This document shows positions 1 to 9,519 of a stretch of DNA of 64,000 nt, in pieces. The DNA is taken from NCBI RefSeq assembly GCF_024790395.1, contig NZ_JAJISC010000006.1, forward strand, positions 1-64,000, given 5' to 3'. A program made the position numbers and the translations under genes. Below the pieces are notes generated by a model. The model was not told the DNA's origin and did not search any database. It saw only the letters and a program-made list of their open reading frames with translations. How positions within the stretch are numbered: position 1 is the first letter of the stretch; each line of letters opens with the position of its first letter. Origin of the DNA: Halomonas dongshanensis (GTDB lineage: Bacteria > Pseudomonadota > Gammaproteobacteria > Pseudomonadales > Halomonadaceae).

Positions 1-74
1 CTCAGTAGTGAAACCGCTCAGCGCCGATGGTAGTGTGGGGCCTCCCCATGCGAGAGTAGGTCATCGTCAGGCAC
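1..74 (+). rRNA. rrf: 5S ribosomal RNA, 3' part
   Basis: The window opens inside a 5S rRNA gene. The bases match the conserved 3' half of bacterial 5S rRNA: the GCGCCGATGGTAGTGTGGGG segment, then CTCCCCATGCGAGAGTAGG and the closing CAGGCA. The 5' part lies outside the window, so this is the end of a ribosomal RNA operon reading rightwards. A Rho-independent terminator follows directly. The exact 3' end is estimated from the closing stem. Confidence 0.93.
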
Positions 75-81
75 TTATTAG

Positions 82-113
82 AAAACCCCGAGTACTCTGT
101 GCTCGGGGTTTTT
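82..113 (+). terminator. Rho-independent terminator of the rRNA operon
   Basis: A perfect 9-bp stem AACCCCGAG / CTCGGGGTT (84-92 and 102-110) with a 9-base loop is followed by a run of T. It sits just after the 5S rRNA and would end the rRNA operon. Confidence 0.9.
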
Positions 114-166
114 GCTGTGGGCGGAATAAAAGCACGAAGAGAAATACGCGAAGCAAACAGGATATG

Positions 167-192
167 AAAAAACCGGCCGAGGCCGGTTTTTT
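167..192. terminator. Bidirectional terminator between rRNA operon and flgN
   Basis: A 12-bp perfect inverted repeat AAAAAACCGGCC / GGCCGGTTTTTT with a 2-base centre. It has A-run and T-run flanks on both strands, so it can stop transcription in either direction. It lies 20 bp beyond the stop codon of flgN on the minus strand. Confidence 0.85.
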
Positions 193-212
193 GGGTGATG
201 CAGTAGAAGCAT

Positions 213-662
213 CTAGGCGGATGTATTCAAACGCCCCGATTGCGCGCTGTTGCGGCCATCTGGCTTGTAGAGGGTCTTCTCGGCGATCTGGCGGATGTAG
301 TCGAGCATGTTCTGATTGTGCGTCATGCGCAGCGTTAGCATCTCGCCGGTAAGTGCATTCAGGCGCGCCGTCTGCTCACTTTTGCTTAGCAGCGCTGTCC
401 AGCTGGAGGCACAGCCGGCGTCGTCTGCGGCTTGGCGTGCGCCCTCTAAGCCATCGACGTAGCCCAGGCGCTTTTGCACGTCGCGCCGCAATCGTTCGGC
501 GCGTTCGATATCGTCGAGCAGTGCCTGTTTCTGCTGGGCGAGCTGTGTGAGGGCCTCGCCATCCACGCTGCCCTGGGTCAGCTGCTGCTGCTCCTGTTCG
601 AGCAACTGAGTCAGCGCGGTCAGGCGTTCGACCTGGGCGTGCAGTAGGCGATCAAGACTCAT
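213..662 (-). CDS. flgN: Flagellar export chaperone FlgN
   Basis: A 149-residue, Gln/Leu-rich, almost entirely helical protein of FlgN size. FlgN is the cytoplasmic chaperone that keeps the hook-filament junction proteins FlgK and FlgL unfolded and brings them to the export gate. It lies 10 bp after flgM on the same strand, the usual flgMN order, and ends at a bidirectional terminator. It is probably transcribed with flgM from the sigma-28 promoter at 993-1019. Identity rests on length, composition and position more than on a diagnostic motif. Confidence 0.85.
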   Translation of the reverse strand: MSLDRLLHAQVERLTALTQLLEQEQQQLTQGSVDGEALTQLAQQKQALLDDIERAERLRRDVQKRLGYVDGLEGARQAADDAGCASSWTALLSKSEQTARLNALTGEMLTLRMTHNQNMLDYIRQIAEKTLYKPDGRNSAQSGRLNTSA

Positions 663-672
663 ATCAGCGATA

Positions 673-930
673 TCACTCTTTCAGGCTTTTGATCAGGCCA
701 TCGGCAATACGCTCGACGCGAATTTCCAGGCGCCCTTCGCGAATGGCATCGCGAATCTCCTGCACGCGAGCAGTGTCGATGTCTTGGGAGTCGTCGCTGG
801 ATAGCTGACTTAGGCGAGTTGTCGATGCTGTCGACGACTCGACTTCAGACGGCTTGCCTGCTTTGGGTGCCTCGTCGCGCGACGAGGTCGGCGTCGAGCG
901 CAGGAATGGATTGACGTTATCGATCTTCAC
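673..930 (-). CDS. flgM: Anti-sigma-28 factor FlgM
   Basis: An 85-residue protein beginning MKIDNVNPF, with a Ser/Thr-rich disordered N-terminal half and a helical C-terminal half (ARVQEIRDAIREGRLEI), which is the sigma-binding part of FlgM. FlgM holds FliA (encoded at 51307-52014) inactive until the hook is complete and is then exported through the flagellum. A near-consensus sigma-28 promoter lies 63 bp upstream, so FliA probably drives its own inhibitor here. Confidence 0.93.
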   Translation of the reverse strand: MKIDNVNPFLRSTPTSSRDEAPKAGKPSEVESSTASTTRLSQLSSDDSQDIDTARVQEIRDAIREGRLEIRVERIADGLIKSLKE

Positions 931-992
931 GTAGGTGCCTCATGGTCAGCGTCAATGCGACGGCTCGGCGATGTTGTCGACTATGTTGAGAA

Positions 993-1019
993 CTATCGAC
1001 CGCACTGACAGAAACTTTA
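993..1019 (-). promoter_or_regulatory. Sigma-28 (FliA) promoter of flgMN
   Basis: On the minus strand TAAAGTTT, an 11-base spacer and GTCGATAG match the enteric FliA consensus TAAAGTTT-N11-GCCGATAA, with a full -35 and 6 of 8 in the -10. It lies just beyond the 3' end of flgA and points at flgM. Confidence 0.85.
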
Positions 1020-1028
1020 GCCAAGTGT

Positions 1029-1724
1029 TTAAAAATCCACCACCAGAGTGGCGGATTCGACGACACGCGCGGTCACGATCTCACGTTGACCAAAACGAAC
1101 CCGTACCTGTTCCCCTAACGCGCCGCTATCGAGCGCCTCGCCTTCACGCGATACGCGAAACGCCGGGCCTTCGGCCAGCACGGTGACGCGCTGGCCGCGC
1201 GCAACCAGTGCCGGTGACTGCACGGCGTAATCGAGAAAGGGCGCACCGCTGCGCAGACTGCGCTGGGCCACCTTGCCAATCACGTCTTCAGCGTGAACCA
1301 GCGTCTGGCTCGAGAGTGCGCTGAGGTTGCCCTGCTGCTCGATGAGCATGTCGCGGGTGATCAAGGTGCCGCGCTCGATATCGCGACTGGCCACGACATA
1401 GCGGCCAACTACCTCGACGTGCGCCTGAAGATAGCGAATCTGACGCTGATCGGCACCGCAGCGCACGCCAACGGATACGCGCCCAAGTGGCGGCTGATTG
1501 GCATTGGGAAAGAAAGGTGTCGGGTCGATACAGGCCGGTAGATGCGGTGAGGGCGGGCGTACGTTGATCGCCACCTCTTCGCCAAGCGCCTGGGTGGCGT
1601 CGAAGAGAAATTGATGCACTCGGCTCATCAACACGTCGTCGGCGATGCTGGGTACCGCGATACCCCAGCAGGTAAACGCCAGAAGGCAGCGCTGTGCGCG
1701 CCGAGAGGCAAAGAGAAACGGCAT
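1029..1724 (-). CDS. flgA: Flagellar P-ring assembly chaperone FlgA
   Basis: A 231-residue protein with an N-terminal signal peptide (hydrophobic stretch about residues 11-27, likely cleavage after PSIA). A C-terminal SAF-type domain runs from about residue 95 and includes the REIVTARVVES segment before the end. FlgA is a periplasmic chaperone for P-ring assembly by FlgI. It is divergent from flgB across a 182-bp gap, the standard flgA-flgB arrangement. It reads towards flgM and may partly cotranscribe with it. Confidence 0.93.
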   Translation of the reverse strand: MPFLFASRRAQRCLLAFTCWGIAVPSIADDVLMSRVHQFLFDATQALGEEVAINVRPPSPHLPACIDPTPFFPNANQPPLGRVSVGVRCGADQRQIRYLQAHVEVVGRYVVASRDIERGTLITRDMLIEQQGNLSALSSQTLVHAEDVIGKVAQRSLRSGAPFLDYAVQSPALVARGQRVTVLAEGPAFRVSREGEALDSGALGEQVRVRFGQREIVTARVVESATLVVDF

Positions 1725-1906
1725 GACAAGCCTCGCCGATTAGAAAAAAGTGCGAGCACGCAGTGTAGCGAAAGGCGCTGGCCCATAACAGGCGAATTGC
1801 TGCCGGAAACGCAGGCTGTTCCTGGCTTTGGGCTGACACTCCCGAACGTATTCTTCACCATCGATAAATACCACTTTTGACGCCTTTCGTCGGGCAAGGG
1901 TGCGGG
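1725..1906. promoter_or_regulatory. Divergent flgA-flgB control region
   Basis: A 182-bp gap between divergent flgA and flgB, so it should hold promoters for both. I see no convincing sigma-28 or sigma-54 box. With FlhDC encoded in the window, FlhDC-dependent class 2 promoters are the likely alternative. This is inference from gene order only. Confidence 0.5.
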
Positions 1907-2335
1907 ATGATTGATCAGCTAGGATCGGCCTTCGACTACCACCAGCAGGCGCTGAGCCTGCGTCAGGCGCGCCACGAGGTGCTGGCCGCTAATATCGCCA
2001 ATGCCGATACACCCAACTACAAGGCGCGCGACATCGACTTCGCCAGTGAGCTCAAACGTGCCACTGCTAGTGGTGCCCAGCACGCAGCTCATCAGGGTGG
2101 ACTCGATTTGGCGCGCACCTCAAGCCGCCACATTGCCGGTGAAGGCCCTGCGTGGCGTGGCGGCTCGGCCCAGCTACTCTACCGTATCCCCGACCAGCCG
2201 AGCCTAGACGGTAACACCGTAGACATGGATCGCGAGCGCACGCAGTTCGCCGATAATGCCGTGCGTTACCAAGCCGCGCTGACCATTCTGAATCGTCGTA
2301 TTCAGGGCTTGAAGAACGCCATGCAACCGGAGTGA
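1907..2335 (+). CDS. flgB: Flagellar basal-body rod protein FlgB
   Basis: A 142-residue proximal rod protein. The N-terminal rod motif is clear (RHEVLAANIANADTPNYKARDIDF), and the C-terminal helix ends in a run typical of rod proteins. The start is set at ATG 1907, with AAGGG about 6 bases upstream, giving the usual FlgB N-terminus MIDQLGSAF. An in-frame upstream extension is possible but unlike the family. It is first gene of the flgB-flgJ operon. Confidence 0.95.
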   Translation: MIDQLGSAFDYHQQALSLRQARHEVLAANIANADTPNYKARDIDFASELKRATASGAQHAAHQGGLDLARTSSRHIAGEGPAWRGGSAQLLYRIPDQPSLDGNTVDMDRERTQFADNAVRYQAALTILNRRIQGLKNAMQPE

Positions 2336-2365
2336 TCCGGCGTTAACCCGTAGAGGAGCAAAGAT

Positions 2366-2776
2366 ATGTCGATGTTTTCCGCTTTCGATATCGCCGGTTC
2401 AGCCATGAGCGCACAGTCCCAGCGTATGAACGTCACCGCCAGCAACCTGGCCAATGCCGACAGCATTGCCGGGCCCGATGGTGAAACGTACCGTGCCAAG
2501 CAAGTGATGTTCGAAGCTCAGCTGCAGAACAACCGCTACGGCATAGGCGGCGTGCGTGTCACCGAAGTAGTGGAAGATGAATCTCCCCTACGCCTTGAGT
2601 ACCGTCCTGGACATCCAGCCGCCGACGAGAACGGCTATGTGGCCAAGCCCAACGTCGAGCCAGTACACGAGATGGTCAATATGATCTCGGCCTCGCGCTC
2701 TTATCAGGCCAACGTGGAAATCTTCAATACCACCAAGCAGATGATGATCCAGACACTCTCTCTGGGCGAGGGGTAA
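2366..2776 (+). CDS. flgC: Flagellar basal-body rod protein FlgC
   Basis: A 136-residue proximal rod protein, usual length. The N-terminal helix carries the rod signature NVTASNLANADS. The C-terminal part VHEMVNMISASRSYQANVEIFNTTK is the classic FlgC ending that packs with the first helix. It follows flgB by 30 bp with a GAGGAG ribosome site and precedes flgD by 3 bp. Confidence 0.96.
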   Translation: MSMFSAFDIAGSAMSAQSQRMNVTASNLANADSIAGPDGETYRAKQVMFEAQLQNNRYGIGGVRVTEVVEDESPLRLEYRPGHPAADENGYVAKPNVEPVHEMVNMISASRSYQANVEIFNTTKQMMIQTLSLGEG

Positions 2777-2779
2777 GCG

Positions 2780-3472
2780 ATGAACATTGATAACAGCGTG
2801 ATCAACAGTATCAACGGTGGCGGAAAAACGCCCAACCTGTCGCCAAGCCAGTCGCAAGAGATGCGCGACAGCTTCATGACCCTGCTGATTACCCAGCTAC
2901 AGAATCAGGACCCGCTCAATCCTATGGAGAATGCGGAGATGACATCCCAGTTGGCACAGATAAATACCGTTAGTGGCATCGAGCAACTCAACGATACGCT
3001 CAATGGTATTACCCAACAGATGGACGCCGCTCAGGCGCTACAAGCCGCTGGCCTAATTGATAAAGCTGTTCTGGTACCAGGAAGTAACGTGATGGTGAGC
3101 GTTGACGATGAAAATAACGCTTACGCGACGCCTTTTGGGATCGAATTGGCCTCACCGGCCAGCCAGGTCGAAATCTCGGTGCTCAGCAAGTCCGGTGAAG
3201 TGGTTTACACCAACAGAGTAGGTGCGGTCGCGGCCGGAGTGGAGTCTTTTAGCTGGGATGGCTTGACGAATGAGGGAGCCGTAGCGCCAGAAGGTGCTTA
3301 TACGGTGCGCTTCAGCGCGATGAATAGTGCAGGTGAGCCAATTGAGGCTCAGACGCTTAACTATGCCTTGGTTCAAGGTGTTTCGCCCGGCAACGGCAAT
3401 AATGACGTTCGCTTGGACCTTGGTGCCATTTATGGCCAGGTCACTCTTGACCAAGTAAAACAAATTCTTTGA
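2780..3472 (+). CDS. flgD: Flagellar hook assembly protein FlgD
   Basis: A 230-residue hook cap / scaffolding protein. The N-terminal export region holds the family motif FMTLLITQLQNQDPLNPMEN (about residues 33-52). The C-terminal half folds as a FlgD Ig-like/Tudor region (SGEVVYTNRVGAVAAGVESFSWDG). Base composition falls to clearly lower GC in the second half, from about position 3050, and stays low into flgE. This suggests a recombined segment. Confidence 0.95.
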   Translation: MNIDNSVINSINGGGKTPNLSPSQSQEMRDSFMTLLITQLQNQDPLNPMENAEMTSQLAQINTVSGIEQLNDTLNGITQQMDAAQALQAAGLIDKAVLVPGSNVMVSVDDENNAYATPFGIELASPASQVEISVLSKSGEVVYTNRVGAVAAGVESFSWDGLTNEGAVAPEGAYTVRFSAMNSAGEPIEAQTLNYALVQGVSPGNGNNDVRLDLGAIYGQVTLDQVKQIL

Positions 3473-3490
3473 GATCACTTAGAGGTCATC

Positions 3491-5041
3491 ATGTCATTTA
3501 CAACGGCTATTTCAGGCATCAATGCGCAGTCGGAAAAATTGAATGCTGCAGGCAATAACATCGCTAACTCTCAAACGGTGGGGTACAAGAGTTCTAGCGT
3601 ACGCTTCGCTGATGTATTTGCCGCTTCGCGCGGCATTGGAGTTAGTGTTTCCGATACACGCCAGGATTTTTCTCAAGGCAGTATTGAGAGAACTAACCGC
3701 AACCTAGACTTGGCAATTGCCGGCGGTGGGTTCTATCGCTTGGAGCAGGCATCAGGAGAAGTGGGTTACTCCCGTAGTGGTGAATTTAGTTTAACTTCAG
3801 ATGGTTATATAGTTAACGCTCAGGGCGATCGGTTGACGGGGTATGGGCTAGATACCAATGTTGATCAAAATGAAGTGCGTGAAGGCCGAGCGCTTCCATT
3901 CCCTTTCACCGATGTTCTCGTGGGTGGTGCTCCCCAAGCCCTTAGAGTCCCATCCGATGACCTGCCTGCCAAGCAAACGTCCGAGGTTGCTGGCGTTTAT
4001 AACTTTAATTCTGAAGCGGTGCCGGGCGAAGGCTTAGTGACTAATCGGTTTCGTGTCGGTGCAGCAGGTGGTAGTCAAGCCGATTTAAACCTTAACTATC
4101 ATTTTAGCAACAACTATACGACCTACGATTCGTTAGGCAACGCGCGTGAAGTCACTACCTATTTTGAAAAAGTAGCGGATAATACTTGGCTTGCTACAGT
4201 AGCTGTTGATGGTCAGTTGCAAGGTTCAGGCGGTGGGGCATTTGATCCTACTGGGGACGATACGCCTCAAGTATTTTTGCTTAACTTTAATCAAAATGGT
4301 CAGCTTTTAACTAAGGCAGATGTTATTGCTGCAGGTGTAGCAGCTGAGCCTAATACTTCGTTTGATGCGCTGGCAAACTCTGCAGTTTTAGGTGTTACTC
4401 AGGTTTCAGACGCTTTTACTTATACTAGACCTAATGCGGCTAGCCCTTTTGTGCGTAATTCTAATATATTTGATGTCGACTCAGGAGGTCGTGTAACAGC
4501 CACTACAGCTCGAATTAATGAATATGTTACGAATGGATCTGACGTTTTTAGTGGTAGCGAAATAAATATTACCATTCCTGGTGTTCAGGGTGCTAATAAC
4601 CCATTCACTTATGCATTTGATTTTGCGGGAAGCTCGCAGTTTGCTAACGCTTCTCAGCAAAATGAGCTAACCCAGAACGGTTATACCTCAGGGGCGCTGG
4701 CTGGCATTTCCGTTACCAATGAAGGCGTGGTGATGCGTAACTTCACTAACGACCAGTCTCGACCAGCTGGTCAGATCTCGCTGGCTAGCTTCCGAAATGA
4801 AGAGGGTCTTGAGCCCCTGGGTAACAACCTTTGGGCGGCTACTAGCACTTCCGGCCTGGCGAATCTAGGCGTTGCAGGAACTGGCCAGTACGGTCAAATT
4901 CAAGCCGGTGCCGTCGAAGCCTCCAATGTGGATTTGGCTAAAGAGCTTGTAGATATGATCGTGGCGCAACGGGCCTATCAGGCCAACTCCAATACCATCA
5001 GCACTCAGGACGAACTCCTGCAGACGATCATCAATCTGTAG
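3491..5041 (+). CDS. flgE: Flagellar hook protein FlgE
   Basis: A 516-residue hook subunit, longer than the roughly 400 residues of enteric FlgE. The extra length lies in the surface-exposed middle. The N-terminal D0 helix (ISGINAQSEKLNAAGNNIANSQTVGYK) and C-terminal D0 helix (DLAKELVDMIVAQRAYQANS) are conserved. The middle of the gene, about 3500-4690, is much poorer in GC than the flanks: I counted 45 % over 4321-4440 against 77 % over 5161-5220 in flgF. The conserved 3' end returns to host composition, as expected for import of a variable hook core by homologous recombination. Confidence 0.96.
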   Translation: MSFTTAISGINAQSEKLNAAGNNIANSQTVGYKSSSVRFADVFAASRGIGVSVSDTRQDFSQGSIERTNRNLDLAIAGGGFYRLEQASGEVGYSRSGEFSLTSDGYIVNAQGDRLTGYGLDTNVDQNEVREGRALPFPFTDVLVGGAPQALRVPSDDLPAKQTSEVAGVYNFNSEAVPGEGLVTNRFRVGAAGGSQADLNLNYHFSNNYTTYDSLGNAREVTTYFEKVADNTWLATVAVDGQLQGSGGGAFDPTGDDTPQVFLLNFNQNGQLLTKADVIAAGVAAEPNTSFDALANSAVLGVTQVSDAFTYTRPNAASPFVRNSNIFDVDSGGRVTATTARINEYVTNGSDVFSGSEINITIPGVQGANNPFTYAFDFAGSSQFANASQQNELTQNGYTSGALAGISVTNEGVVMRNFTNDQSRPAGQISLASFRNEEGLEPLGNNLWAATSTSGLANLGVAGTGQYGQIQAGAVEASNVDLAKELVDMIVAQRAYQANSNTISTQDELLQTIINL

Positions 5042-5051
5042 GGAGTAGCCG

Positions 5052-5810
5052 ATGGATCGCATGCTCTATACCGCCATGAGCGGCGCCAAGCACACCATGG
5101 ATCAGCAGTCCGTGGTGAGCAACAACCTCGCCAACGTCTCGACCGCGGGCTTTCGCGCCCAGCTGCAGGCGGCGCGCGCCGTGCCCGTGCAAGGCGAGGC
5201 GCTGCTGGCCACCCGGATGTCGGCGGTCACGACCACTCCGGGCTCGGATTTCACCCAGGGGCCCATCGAGCGCACCGGACGCACACTGGACGTGGCCATG
5301 CAGGGCGATGCTTGGATGGCGGTCTTGGGTGACGACGGCAGCGAGGCCTATACCCGCCGCGGTGATCTCGAGCTCGACAGCGACGGCGTCTTGATGAGCC
5401 TGGGTCGCCCGGTCATGGGCGACGGTGGCCCCATCGCCATTCCCCAGGGCGCCGAACTCTTCATTGGCGCCGACGGTACCCTGAGTGCGATCCCCGAAGG
5501 CGTAGGTCCCGAAGCGCTGGTCGATGTCGGGCGCATCAAGCTGGTGACGCCCGCGCTAGGCGAGCTAGTGCGCGGCGATGACGGCCTGTTTCGTGCGCCA
5601 CCCAATGCCGATGGCGAGCCGGGCATGCTCGAGGGTGACGAAAATGCGCGGTTGGTGAGCGGCGCGCTCGAGGGCAGCAACGTCAGCGCCGTCGAGACGA
5701 TGGTCGGAATGATCGACATCGCCCGACGCTACGACATGCAGATGAAGCTGCTCTCAAGCGCAGACGAAAACGCCCAGCGGGCCAACAACATCTTATCCGT
5801 TCAGGGCTGA
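5052..5810 (+). CDS. flgF: Flagellar basal-body rod protein FlgF
   Basis: A 252-residue proximal rod protein. It starts [20 protein letters not shown] followed by the rod motif [15 protein letters not shown]. The C-terminal end [27 protein letters not shown] is typical of FlgF/FlgG. It lies between flgE and flgG in the conserved order, with high GC like the rest of the island. Confidence 0.95.
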   Translation: MDRMLYTAMSGAKHTMDQQSVVSNNLANVSTAGFRAQLQAARAVPVQGEALLATRMSAVTTTPGSDFTQGPIERTGRTLDVAMQGDAWMAVLGDDGSEAYTRRGDLELDSDGVLMSLGRPVMGDGGPIAIPQGAELFIGADGTLSAIPEGVGPEALVDVGRIKLVTPALGELVRGDDGLFRAPPNADGEPGMLEGDENARLVSGALEGSNVSAVETMVGMIDIARRYDMQMKLLSSADENAQRANNILSVQG

Positions 5811-5839
5811 TTACCGCCCCAAGGCAAGGGAACATCCTC

Positions 5840-6622
5840 ATGATTACATCGCTATGGACCGCCAAAACGGGTCTCGAAGCGCAGCAGACCAAGCTGGACG
5901 TCATCTCCAACAACTTGGCGAACGTCAGTACCAATGGCTTCAAGCGCTCGCGCCCGGTCTTCGAAGACCTGCTGTATCAAAACATGCGCCAGCCCGGTGC
6001 TCAGAACAACATTCAGGATCGCCTGCCGTCGGGCATGCAGGTGGGTACCGGTGTACGCGCCGTGGCCACCGAGCGACTGCATACTCAGGGTGGCCTGGAG
6101 CAGACCGAAAACTCCCGCGATCTGGCGATCAACGGCGAGGGTTTTTTTCAGGTGCTACTGCCCGATGGTACGACCGGATATACCCGTGACGGCAGTTTCC
6201 AGCTCAATGAAAACGGCCAGATGGTCACGGCCAACGGTTATCCGCTCGAGCCCGCGATCTTTTTGCCGCCCAATGCGCTATCGGTCACCGTGGGTGAAGA
6301 CGGTACCGTCAGCGTGCGTCAGCCTGGCGTTGCCATCGACAACGAAGTCGGTCAGATATCGGTGAGCACGTTCATCAATCCGGCTGGCTTAGAGAGCGTT
6401 GGTGGCAACCTCTATCTCGAAACCGCCTCTTCTGGCGCGCCTAACCTCAACATGCCGGGCATGAACGGCGCTGGTCGGTTGTTCCAGGGCTACGTCGAGA
6501 CCTCCAACGTCAACGTGGTCGAGGAGATGGTCAGCATGATCCAGACCCAGCGGGCCTACGAGATCAATAGTCGGGCGGTCTCCACCAGCGACGAGATGCT
6601 GGCGCGGTTGAGCCAGCTATAA
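5840..6622 (+). CDS. flgG: Flagellar distal rod protein FlgG
   Basis: A 260-residue distal rod protein, exactly the family length. Motifs: N-terminal [20 protein letters not shown] and C-terminal [26 protein letters not shown]. FlgG forms the drive-shaft part of the rod that passes through the P and L rings made by the next genes. Confidence 0.97.
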   Translation: MITSLWTAKTGLEAQQTKLDVISNNLANVSTNGFKRSRPVFEDLLYQNMRQPGAQNNIQDRLPSGMQVGTGVRAVATERLHTQGGLEQTENSRDLAINGEGFFQVLLPDGTTGYTRDGSFQLNENGQMVTANGYPLEPAIFLPPNALSVTVGEDGTVSVRQPGVAIDNEVGQISVSTFINPAGLESVGGNLYLETASSGAPNLNMPGMNGAGRLFQGYVETSNVNVVEEMVSMIQTQRAYEINSRAVSTSDEMLARLSQL

Positions 6623-6638
6623 GCGAGCAGGAGAGCGA

Positions 6639-7334
6639 GTGAGCATGCGGGATTTGTATTGCCTTGGGCGTCGGCTCGGCGTCATTGCGCTGTTGCTGGT
6701 CATGCTGGTGGCGGCAGGCTGTGCCCAGATACCCCGCGCCTCGGTGGTCGGCGAGCAGGAGCAGATCAGCATCGTCGATCGCCCGCCGCCGGTGCCCAAC
6801 GGCGCCATCTATCAAACGCGTCGCGGCTATCAGCCGCTGTTCGAGGATCGTCGACCACGGGCCATTGGCGACATTCTGACCATCGTGCTGAACGAGCAGG
6901 TCAGCGCGAGCAAGAACGCGCAATCCAATGCCAACCGCAACGGCTCCTCGAGTCTCGATATCGCCCAGATTCCAGACGTCATCGACTTTCTGGTGGATTA
7001 CGGCTTCGACGTCAGCGCCGAGAACGTCTTTGCCGGTGGCGGCGGGGCCCAGGCCAATAACTCCTTTACTGGCACCATTACGGTCTCGGTACTGGAGGTG
7101 ATGAACAACGGCAGTCTGCGCGTGCGTGGCGAAAAGCAGATCGCGATTAACCAGGGGACCGAGTTCATCCGCTTTTCCGGGGTGGTCAACCCGCGCACCA
7201 TCACCGCTCAGAACACCGTACCCTCTACTCAGGTGGCGGATGCTCGCATCGAGTACGTCGGTGATGGCTATATCAACGAAGCGCAGCACATGGGCTGGCT
7301 ACAGCGTTTCTTCTTGAACGTCTCTCCCTTCTAG
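6639..7334 (+). CDS. flgH: Flagellar L-ring lipoprotein FlgH
   Basis: A 231-residue outer-membrane ring protein. The N-terminus is a lipoprotein signal with lipobox VAAGC (Cys near residue 28), followed by the FlgH segment [29 protein letters not shown] and the closing [15 protein letters not shown]. The GTG at 6639 has AGGAG 5 bases upstream; an ATG at 6645 is an alternative start that changes little. Confidence 0.95.
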   Translation: MSMRDLYCLGRRLGVIALLLVMLVAAGCAQIPRASVVGEQEQISIVDRPPPVPNGAIYQTRRGYQPLFEDRRPRAIGDILTIVLNEQVSASKNAQSNANRNGSSSLDIAQIPDVIDFLVDYGFDVSAENVFAGGGGAQANNSFTGTITVSVLEVMNNGSLRVRGEKQIAINQGTEFIRFSGVVNPRTITAQNTVPSTQVADARIEYVGDGYINEAQHMGWLQRFFLNVSPF

Positions 7335-7359
7335 ACGCCCCTTAAGACGCGAGGCAAGA

Positions 7360-8502
7360 GTGAACAGAGTAATGCGTATCGTCAGGCGGTGTCGGCCGTC
7401 GACGGCTGGACTGGCAAGACTCGCTGCGGTCGCGCTCGTCGTCATCGCCCTCCCGGCCCAGGCCGAGCGAATTCGCGAGATCGCTAGCTTCGCTGGCGTA
7501 CGCGACAACCAGCTGGTGGGCTACGGCTTGGTCGTCGGCCTCGACAACACCGGCGACCAAACGACTCAGGCACCGTTCACCAGCCAAAGTCTGACCAACA
7601 TGCTCTCGCAGCTTGGTGTCAACATTCCGGCGGGCACCAACTTGCAGCTGCGTAACGTGGCCGCGGTCATGGTCACCGCCGATCTTCCGCCGTTCTCCCG
7701 CCCTGGCCAGCGCCTGGATATCGTCGTGTCGTCGATTGGTAACGCCCGCAGTCTGCGCGGAGGTACGCTATTGATGACCCCGCTCAAGGGCGCCGATGGG
7801 GATACCTACGCGCTTGCCCAAGGCAATATGCTGGTGGGTGGCGCAGGCGCGCAGGCGGGCGGCAGCAGCGTACAGATCAATCAGCAGGCGGCCGGGCGTA
7901 TTCCCGGCGGCGCCTTGGTCGAGCGTGAAGTGCCGCTCAACTTGGGCGCCAATGGCGGAATGCTCGAGCTTCAACTCAACGAAGCCGATTTCGGTACCGC
8001 TCAGCGCATGGTCACGGCGATCAACGGCGAGTTCGGCCGCAGCGTGGCCTATGCGCGCAACGGCGGCGTCATTGCCCTGGACGGGCCGCTCGATGATAAC
8101 GCGCGCGTAAGCTTCATGGCGCGGGTCGAGAACGTTCAAATCACCCCCATGGAGGCGCCAGCGCGGGTGGTGTTCAACTCGCGCACGGGGTCGGTGGTGA
8201 TGAATAGCGCCGTAACGCTGCGTCAGGCGGCGGTGGCACACGGCAATCTATCGATCATGATCGATTCGCGCTTCGGCGTCAGCCAGCCCGCCCCTTTCGG
8301 GCAGGGGCAGACGGTCGTGGTGCCCGATGCCGACATCAATATCGAGCAGCAGGAAGCGTATCTGCAAATCGTCGAAGGTGCGCAGCTCACCGACGTGGTC
8401 AACGCGCTCAATGCCCTTGGCGCGACGCCCCAGGATCTGATGTCGATCCTCGAAGCGCTCAAGGCCGCAGGCTCGCTACGCGCCGAGCTCGAGGTGATCT
8501 GA
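7360..8502 (+). CDS. flgI: Flagellar P-ring protein FlgI
   Basis: A 380-residue periplasmic ring protein with a cleavable signal peptide ending around PAQA. The FlgI core follows at once ([20 protein letters not shown]), and the C-terminus [20 protein letters not shown] with a following helix is typical. A GTG start at 7360 is used. The stop codon overlaps the flgJ start by one base, which suggests coupled translation. Confidence 0.97.
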   Translation: MNRVMRIVRRCRPSTAGLARLAAVALVVIALPAQAERIREIASFAGVRDNQLVGYGLVVGLDNTGDQTTQAPFTSQSLTNMLSQLGVNIPAGTNLQLRNVAAVMVTADLPPFSRPGQRLDIVVSSIGNARSLRGGTLLMTPLKGADGDTYALAQGNMLVGGAGAQAGGSSVQINQQAAGRIPGGALVEREVPLNLGANGGMLELQLNEADFGTAQRMVTAINGEFGRSVAYARNGGVIALDGPLDDNARVSFMARVENVQITPMEAPARVVFNSRTGSVVMNSAVTLRQAAVAHGNLSIMIDSRFGVSQPAPFGQGQTVVVPDADINIEQQEAYLQIVEGAQLTDVVNALNALGATPQDLMSILEALKAAGSLRAELEVI

Positions 8503-9512
8503 TGAGCATCGGTAACGACATGAGTGGGCAGTTCGCGCTCGACATGCAGGGCTTCCAACGGCTACAGCACACCGCTCGCGTCGATCCCGAAGCGGGCGTG
8601 CAAAGCGCCGCTCAGCAGTTCGAGGCGCTATTCATCCAGATGATGGTCAAGAGCATGCGCGAGGCCGTGCCGACCTCAGGGCTATTGCAGAGCCGGGATA
8701 CCGACTTCTATCAGTCGATGCTCGATCAGCAGTGGTCTCAGGTAATGGCAGCCAAAGGCATCGGCCTGGCCGATGCCCTGGTCGAGCAGCTCAAGCGCCA
8801 GGGCGCCATAGGGAGCGCCAGTGGCGTTGCCGATCCTGACTTGCAGCAGCTCATCGCTGGCATTCCACGCGGCGTGCCGCGCGTGCTCGATAGTCCCTTG
8901 GCGGGCGGCGCGCCGGGTAATGAGGAGCCGCACGGCCGCTTTATCGACGAGCTCGATGCCGTACGTGCACGCACGGCCCAAGCGCCTACGGCGCAGGAAA
9001 CCGTGCCTGCCGGGTGGGAGAACGCGCCCGATCATGTACGTCAGTTCCTCACCGCGCTGGCCGAACCGGCCCGGGCGGCTAGCCAGGCCACCGGTGTGCC
9101 GGCCGAGCTGATTCTTGCCCAGGCGGCGCTCGAAACCGGCTGGGGGCGTCACGAAATCGCCCGTCAAGACGGCGCCAATAGCTACAACCTCTTCGGTATC
9201 AAGGCGGGTAGCCAGTGGCGCGGAGCGACGACTGACGTCGTCACCCACGAATACGTCAATGGACGGCGCACCCAGATGGTGGATACCTTCCGCGCCTACG
9301 ACTCCTATGCCCATGCCTTTACCGACTACGCCGGGCTGATCGGTAACAATCCGCGCTACGCCAAGGTCGTCACTGCGTCTAGCGCGGCGCAAGCGGCGCA
9401 CGCCTTGCAGCAGGCGGGCTACGCCACCGACCCGCGCTACGCCGAAAAGCTCGTGGCAGTGATGCAGACGATGGGGATCGACTCGCCCACCTGGCTTGCT
9501 AGCGCGCACTGA
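8502..9512 (+). CDS. flgJ: Flagellar rod-capping peptidoglycan hydrolase FlgJ
   Basis: A 336-residue two-domain protein. The N-terminal about 100 residues are the rod-capping domain (QQFEALFIQMMVKSMREAVP). The C-terminal part from about residue 175 is a glucosaminidase domain with the catalytic-region motif AQAALETGWGRHEI, then NSYNLFGIKAG. It cuts peptidoglycan so that the rod can cross the wall. It is the last gene of the flgB-J run; a sigma-28 promoter for flgKL begins 8 bp beyond its stop. Confidence 0.96.
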   Translation: MSIGNDMSGQFALDMQGFQRLQHTARVDPEAGVQSAAQQFEALFIQMMVKSMREAVPTSGLLQSRDTDFYQSMLDQQWSQVMAAKGIGLADALVEQLKRQGAIGSASGVADPDLQQLIAGIPRGVPRVLDSPLAGGAPGNEEPHGRFIDELDAVRARTAQAPTAQETVPAGWENAPDHVRQFLTALAEPARAASQATGVPAELILAQAALETGWGRHEIARQDGANSYNLFGIKAGSQWRGATTDVVTHEYVNGRRTQMVDTFRAYDSYAHAFTDYAGLIGNNPRYAKVVTASSAAQAAHALQQAGYATDPRYAEKLVAVMQTMGIDSPTWLASAH

Positions 9513-9519
9513 GTGAACC

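Noticed and set aside
8..352. Open frame across the 5S rRNA end and terminators
   Set aside because: It runs through rRNA, two terminators and the antisense of flgN; not a gene.
1720..1745. GCCGATTA in the flgA-flgB gap as a sigma-28 -10 box
   Set aside because: No -35 box at an 11-base spacing; spacing 12 gives only a poor match.
1780..1830. Sigma-54-like GG-N10-GC before flgB
   Set aside because: The -24 and -12 boxes do not match TGGCAC / TTGC beyond the dinucleotides; FlhDC is encoded here and no sigma-54 activator is seen.
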